From Eubacteriales bacterium (GTDB lineage: Bacteria; Bacillota; Clostridia; Tissierellales; GPF-1), in the NCBI GenBank assembly GCA_030625815.1, contig DAOUQF010000002.1, positions 1-64,000 on the forward strand: 64,000 nucleotides of DNA. Reading direction: 5' to 3'. This document shows positions 61,141 to 64,000 of the stretch, piece after piece; positions within the stretch are counted from its first letter, which is position 1; every line of letters begins with the position of its first letter. The notes beneath the pieces were generated by a model. The model had not been told where the DNA came from. It was given only the letters and a program-made list of their open reading frames with translations, and made no database searches. Position numbers and translations under genes: made by a program.

Positions 61141-62626
61141 ATGCGGATATGTTTTTTTTAAGGGAATTCGGGAGGGTGGAATCCGAAAGAAAAGCGAGAA
61201 ATTGATCGGCCAAAACCGGATTGAAGGTGCTGCCGGATTCATCTCGAATGATTCGCAGGGCTTCTTGATGAGTGAGCGCCTTTCGATAGGGGCGATTGGT
61301 TGTCAGAGCGTCATAGACATCGGCCAAGGTCAGGATCTGAGCGCCCATGGGAATTGCATTTCCGGAAAGGTGATCGGGGTATCCGCTGCCGTCCCAGTGT
61401 TCGTGGTGATGGCGAACCAGGGGAACGGCATTCTTGAAGAATTCGCTGCGGCATAAAATTTCAGCTCCCTTGGAAGGATGATCCTTGATCGTTGCAAATT
61501 CGTCTTTATCGAGCTTTCCCGGTTTATTCAATATATCGGTCGGGATGCCCAGCTTGCCGATATCGTGAAGGCGCGCCGCGACTGCCAGGGTGTCTTGATC
61601 AAAATATCCGATTGTTTTCCCGAAATTGACGGCGATTGTCTCTACGCGCTGGGAATGACCATTGGTGTAGGCGTCATTGGTGCCAATGGCGGCATTGAGC
61701 AATTGAATCATCTCCAAATGAGATTGCTTGACTTGGATGTCCTTTTCCTGAAGCTGGCGGAAGAGGGAGTGAACGGAACCATAGAGGAGATTGGCTTCCT
61801 CCACCTCGGAATCCGGCAGGACCGGCGGTTGACCCATTCCGATGTCTTCCAGGGCGATGCGGGTATTTTCGAGAAAGGGATTGATTCTTCTAATTTCTCC
61901 CTTGAACATCAGATAGAGCACGATTGATCCAACGAGAAAGAAACTCGCTGGGAAGGCGGCGCTTTGCAGGACATATGCCTTGATATCCAATTGTGTGGTG
62001 ATGGTCAAGGTTGCATCAATGCCCGGCAATGGAAATTCAAACCCTTTTTGATTCCAAGCCATTGCCTTGTTATGATCAATGCTGATGTTTTCAACGGAGA
62101 TCGGCAAAAAATGGATGAGGGTTGTCATAAAGGCGTCATCGATTTTTTCTCCGACAGCGATTGATGTTCCCTGCGCGGAATAGGTTGAAAACAGGTAATA
62201 CTGTTCACCGATCTTTCGAACGGCGCCTTGTTTGATTTTGAAAATTTGCGATTCGAAATCAGCTCGGGAAATTGCATTGCCGTAAAAACTGGTTTCTTCC
62301 CCATTGCTTAAATAAAAAAGATCAACGGCAGCTTCGCCGTCTTCAATTACATGCTGAGCAAATTTTTTTGTATCGCGGTCTAGAGGATATGCGCTCAGCA
62401 ATTGATCGTTTTCAAAGAATTGATAGATGAGAAGCTGATTAAGCTCGGCTTTCTGTGTGAAATAGGCATCGACCGATTCACTGATCATGATTTCTGTCTG
62501 TTCTTGATACAGATGAACTTGATAGGTAATATTGGCAATTGCGGTGCAGAGGAACAATAGCGCCAAAGCGATAGCATATTTGCTAAAGGCTTTTCGAAAA
62601 TGCTGAAAAAGCGAGGACTCTTCCAT
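61139..62626 (-). CDS. Membrane sensor HD-GYP protein (probable c-di-GMP phosphodiesterase)
   Basis: 495 residues: membrane helix 1 (about 17-35), an extracytoplasmic sensor of about 185 residues, helix 2 (about 225-243), a linker, and an HD-GYP domain (about 320-490). Key residues seen: NGHSQRVETIAV, AARLHDIGKLGIP, the HHHEHWDGSGYP motif, LADVYDALTTNRPYRKA. HD-GYP proteins cleave c-di-GMP, a messenger that often controls pili and surface structures. ATG 62626 has AGGAG upstream. The signal is unknown. No c-di-GMP riboswitch was recognised in the window. Confidence 0.92.
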   Translation of the reverse strand: MEESSLFQHFRKAFSKYAIALALLFLCTAIANITYQVHLYQEQTEIMISESVDAYFTQKAELNQLLIYQFFENDQLLSAYPLDRDTKKFAQHVIEDGEAAVDLFYLSNGEETSFYGNAISRADFESQIFKIKQGAVRKIGEQYYLFSTYSAQGTSIAVGEKIDDAFMTTLIHFLPISVENISIDHNKAMAWNQKGFEFPLPGIDATLTITTQLDIKAYVLQSAAFPASFFLVGSIVLYLMFKGEIRRINPFLENTRIALEDIGMGQPPVLPDSEVEEANLLYGSVHSLFRQLQEKDIQVKQSHLEMIQLLNAAIGTNDAYTNGHSQRVETIAVNFGKTIGYFDQDTLAVAARLHDIGKLGIPTDILNKPGKLDKDEFATIKDHPSKGAEILCRSEFFKNAVPLVRHHHEHWDGSGYPDHLSGNAIPMGAQILTLADVYDALTTNRPYRKALTHQEALRIIRDESGSTFNPVLADQFLAFLSDSTLPNSLKKNISA

Positions 62627-62708
62627 AATTAGCTCCTTAAATGGATTTTCATGTCATTTTATCAAAAAATGGCAGGAAAAAACATAGACAGATTCTGAAC
62701 TTTTTATA

Positions 62709-62755
62709 AAAAAGCTGAAATCCCCTGCACAAAGGCTTGTGCAGGGGATTCTTTT
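62709..62755. terminator. Strong bidirectional terminator
   Basis: Stem AATCCCCTGCACAA / TTGTGCAGGGGATT around 62719-62750, with TTCTTTT on the plus side and TTTCAGCTTTTTT on the minus side. Its main use is to end the phosphohexomutase gene. Confidence 0.88.
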
Positions 62756-64000
62756 AAAACGCATTTAAATCTAATTGTTGGTAATTGCTTAAGAATTCGA
62801 CCAAGGCATCTGCGGTTTGACGAACACCGCCGGATTCGTTGGATTCGATATTCACGGGCATGACCGGATCATGGAGGGACAAACGAACCAAGAACCAGCC
62901 GGTTTTCCCGTTTTCCGTAAAGGCGATGCGTACGCCTTCGTAATTATCGGGAACCAATGACCAGGTTTTTTTTCCGCGGGCAAAGCCCTCTAAATCTTCA
63001 ATCACACCTTGTCCGTAGGTTTTAAAGTCTTCCGCGTTGATTTTGATGCGGAATTCTTTGGATTCTGTTGGCAGCTTCAAGGTTTCAATGGCTTCTGCCA
63101 AGCCCTTGTTTTCTTTGGCAAGCTGTGCCATTTCAATCAAAAGCTTTACAATCAAGTAGGCGCCGTCATCGAGAAAATAGTTTTCTTTCAAAGCGGCATG
63201 TCCGCTTGTTTCAATGGCCAAGGGACAATCTTGCCCAATGGCATTCAATCGAATGGCTTCGTTGATGACGTTTTTATAGCCGCGTTTGAAGCGGTGGTGA
63301 TGGCCGCCGTTTTTATAGATGAATTCAGCGAGACCATCGGATGTAACTGAATCTGTGACGATGGTTGCTCCAGGCGTTTCCTTTAAGCAAATGGTACTGA
63401 TCAAAGCGATCAGGCGATTGCGGTTGATGCTTTTTCCATCCTTGGAAACAACAGCGGCGCGATCTACGTCGGTATCAAAAATGATGCCAAGATCGGCTTG
63501 GTTTTCCTTGACGCAATCTTCAATGGCTTTCATCGCGGTCGCATCTTCGGGATTGGGCACGTGGTTCGGGAACATGCCGTCAGGATCCAAGAATTGGCTT
63601 CCGCTTGTATCGGCACCCAGCGGAGCTAATACCTTTTCTGCAAAAAAACCGCCTGCGCCATTGCCGGCATCCAATACGATTCGCATTCCGGCCAAGGGTT
63701 GAGTTTCGCCGGTGCGCTCTTGAATAATGGAAACCAAGGAAGCGGAATAAAGAGCCATTAAGGGACTTGTTTCTTCGCTGCCCGCTTGCGATTCTGGATT
63801 CATGGTTTCGGCAGTCTCCAATATCCATTGGATATCGGCTTTTTCCAATCCGCCTTTCGGGGAGAAAAACTTAAGACCATTTCGATTATAGGGGAGATGG
63901 GAAGCCGTTACCATAATGGCGCCATCTGCTTGAATTTGTGGATACACAGTCGACATAAACATAGCTGGCGTGCTTGCTAATCCACAATTGAGTACGTGAC
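62754..64000 (-). CDS. Phosphomannomutase/phosphoglucomutase, 5' end beyond the window
   Basis: About 415 residues are visible. The frame stays open through base 64000 (VLNCGLASTPAMFMST precedes the first ATG), so the N terminus lies outside; a full enzyme would have about 500. Alpha-D-phosphohexomutase motifs: the catalytic serine loop MVTASHLPYNRNGLKFF, the Mg site FDTDVDRAAV, the sugar loop ETSGHAAL, and a C-terminal phosphate-binding domain. It interconverts hexose 1- and 6-phosphates, for example for cell-wall or glycan precursors. Confidence 0.93.
   Translation of the reverse strand, partial: HVLNCGLASTPAMFMSTVYPQIQADGAIMVTASHLPYNRNGLKFFSPKGGLEKADIQWILETAETMNPESQAGSEETSPLMALYSASLVSIIQERTGETQPLAGMRIVLDAGNGAGGFFAEKVLAPLGADTSGSQFLDPDGMFPNHVPNPEDATAMKAIEDCVKENQADLGIIFDTDVDRAAVVSKDGKSINRNRLIALISTICLKETPGATIVTDSVTSDGLAEFIYKNGGHHHRFKRGYKNVINEAIRLNAIGQDCPLAIETSGHAALKENYFLDDGAYLIVKLLIEMAQLAKENKGLAEAIETLKLPTESKEFRIKINAEDFKTYGQGVIEDLEGFARGKKTWSLVPDNYEGVRIAFTENGKTGWFLVRLSLHDPVMPVNIESNESGGVRQTADALVEFLSNYQQLDLNAF

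Overview
The window is a chromosomal stretch with moderate G+C, dense coding and strong Shine-Dalgarno sites. Its content points to an anaerobic low-G+C Firmicute, most likely in the Clostridia. The clues are a veg-ispE-regulator-murI neighbourhood, a lysine riboswitch, a LevR-type PTS regulator with a sigma-54 promoter, SLH-anchored S-layer proteins, and copZ-csoR. I cannot name the genus. No tRNA, rRNA, CRISPR array, intact insertion sequence or prophage was seen.

Layout. 1-1.7 kb: end of copA, then copZ and csoR (copper export). 1.7-8.7 kb: recX and corA (divergent), veg, a lysine-riboswitch-controlled NhaC-family transporter, and an overlapping ispE / GntR regulator / murI / DUF1934 operon. 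8.8-17.2 kb: four very large type IV prepilin-like genes, each with its own promoter region and terminator, followed by a decayed fifth copy. 17.2-18.6 kb: a toxin-antitoxin-chaperone module with a SecB-like chaperone. 18.6-22.4 kb: a small SLH protein, an S41 C-terminal processing protease and pyrG. 22.7-38.2 kb: an S-layer locus with four large SLH proteins. The fourth heads an operon with an SLH-less partner and two TolC-like coiled-coil proteins. 38.5-39.7 kb: a C_GCAxxG_C_C protein, a zinc-ribbon protein and tadA. 39.7-47.1 kb: a complete D-glucosaminate PTS and catabolic operon (dgaABCDEF) with its activator dgaR. 47.2-57.9 kb: an envelope locus with two two-component systems, a MacA/MacB-like ABC exporter, a third TolC-like protein and an HtrA protease. 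57.9-64 kb: a TraB-family protein, an FAD oxidoreductase, a CHAD protein, an HD-GYP phosphodiesterase and the 3' part of a phosphohexomutase gene.

The surface and envelope genes seem to share control. Upstream of every prepilin gene (and the pseudogene), the first two S-layer genes, the S41 protease, one response regulator, the MacA-like gene, the third TolC-like gene and htrA there are direct repeats phased at 11 nt (cores such as TGTAAC, TTAAGA, TTCATAA). This is the spacing bound by OmpR/PhoB/WalR-type response regulators, two of which are encoded here. The most noteworthy items are this candidate envelope regulon, the SecB-like TAC module, the SLH / SLH-less / TolC / TolC operon and the prepilin array.

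Start codons were chosen mainly from Shine-Dalgarno spacing. Promoters, terminators and direct repeats were found by eye, and no search or folding program was run.
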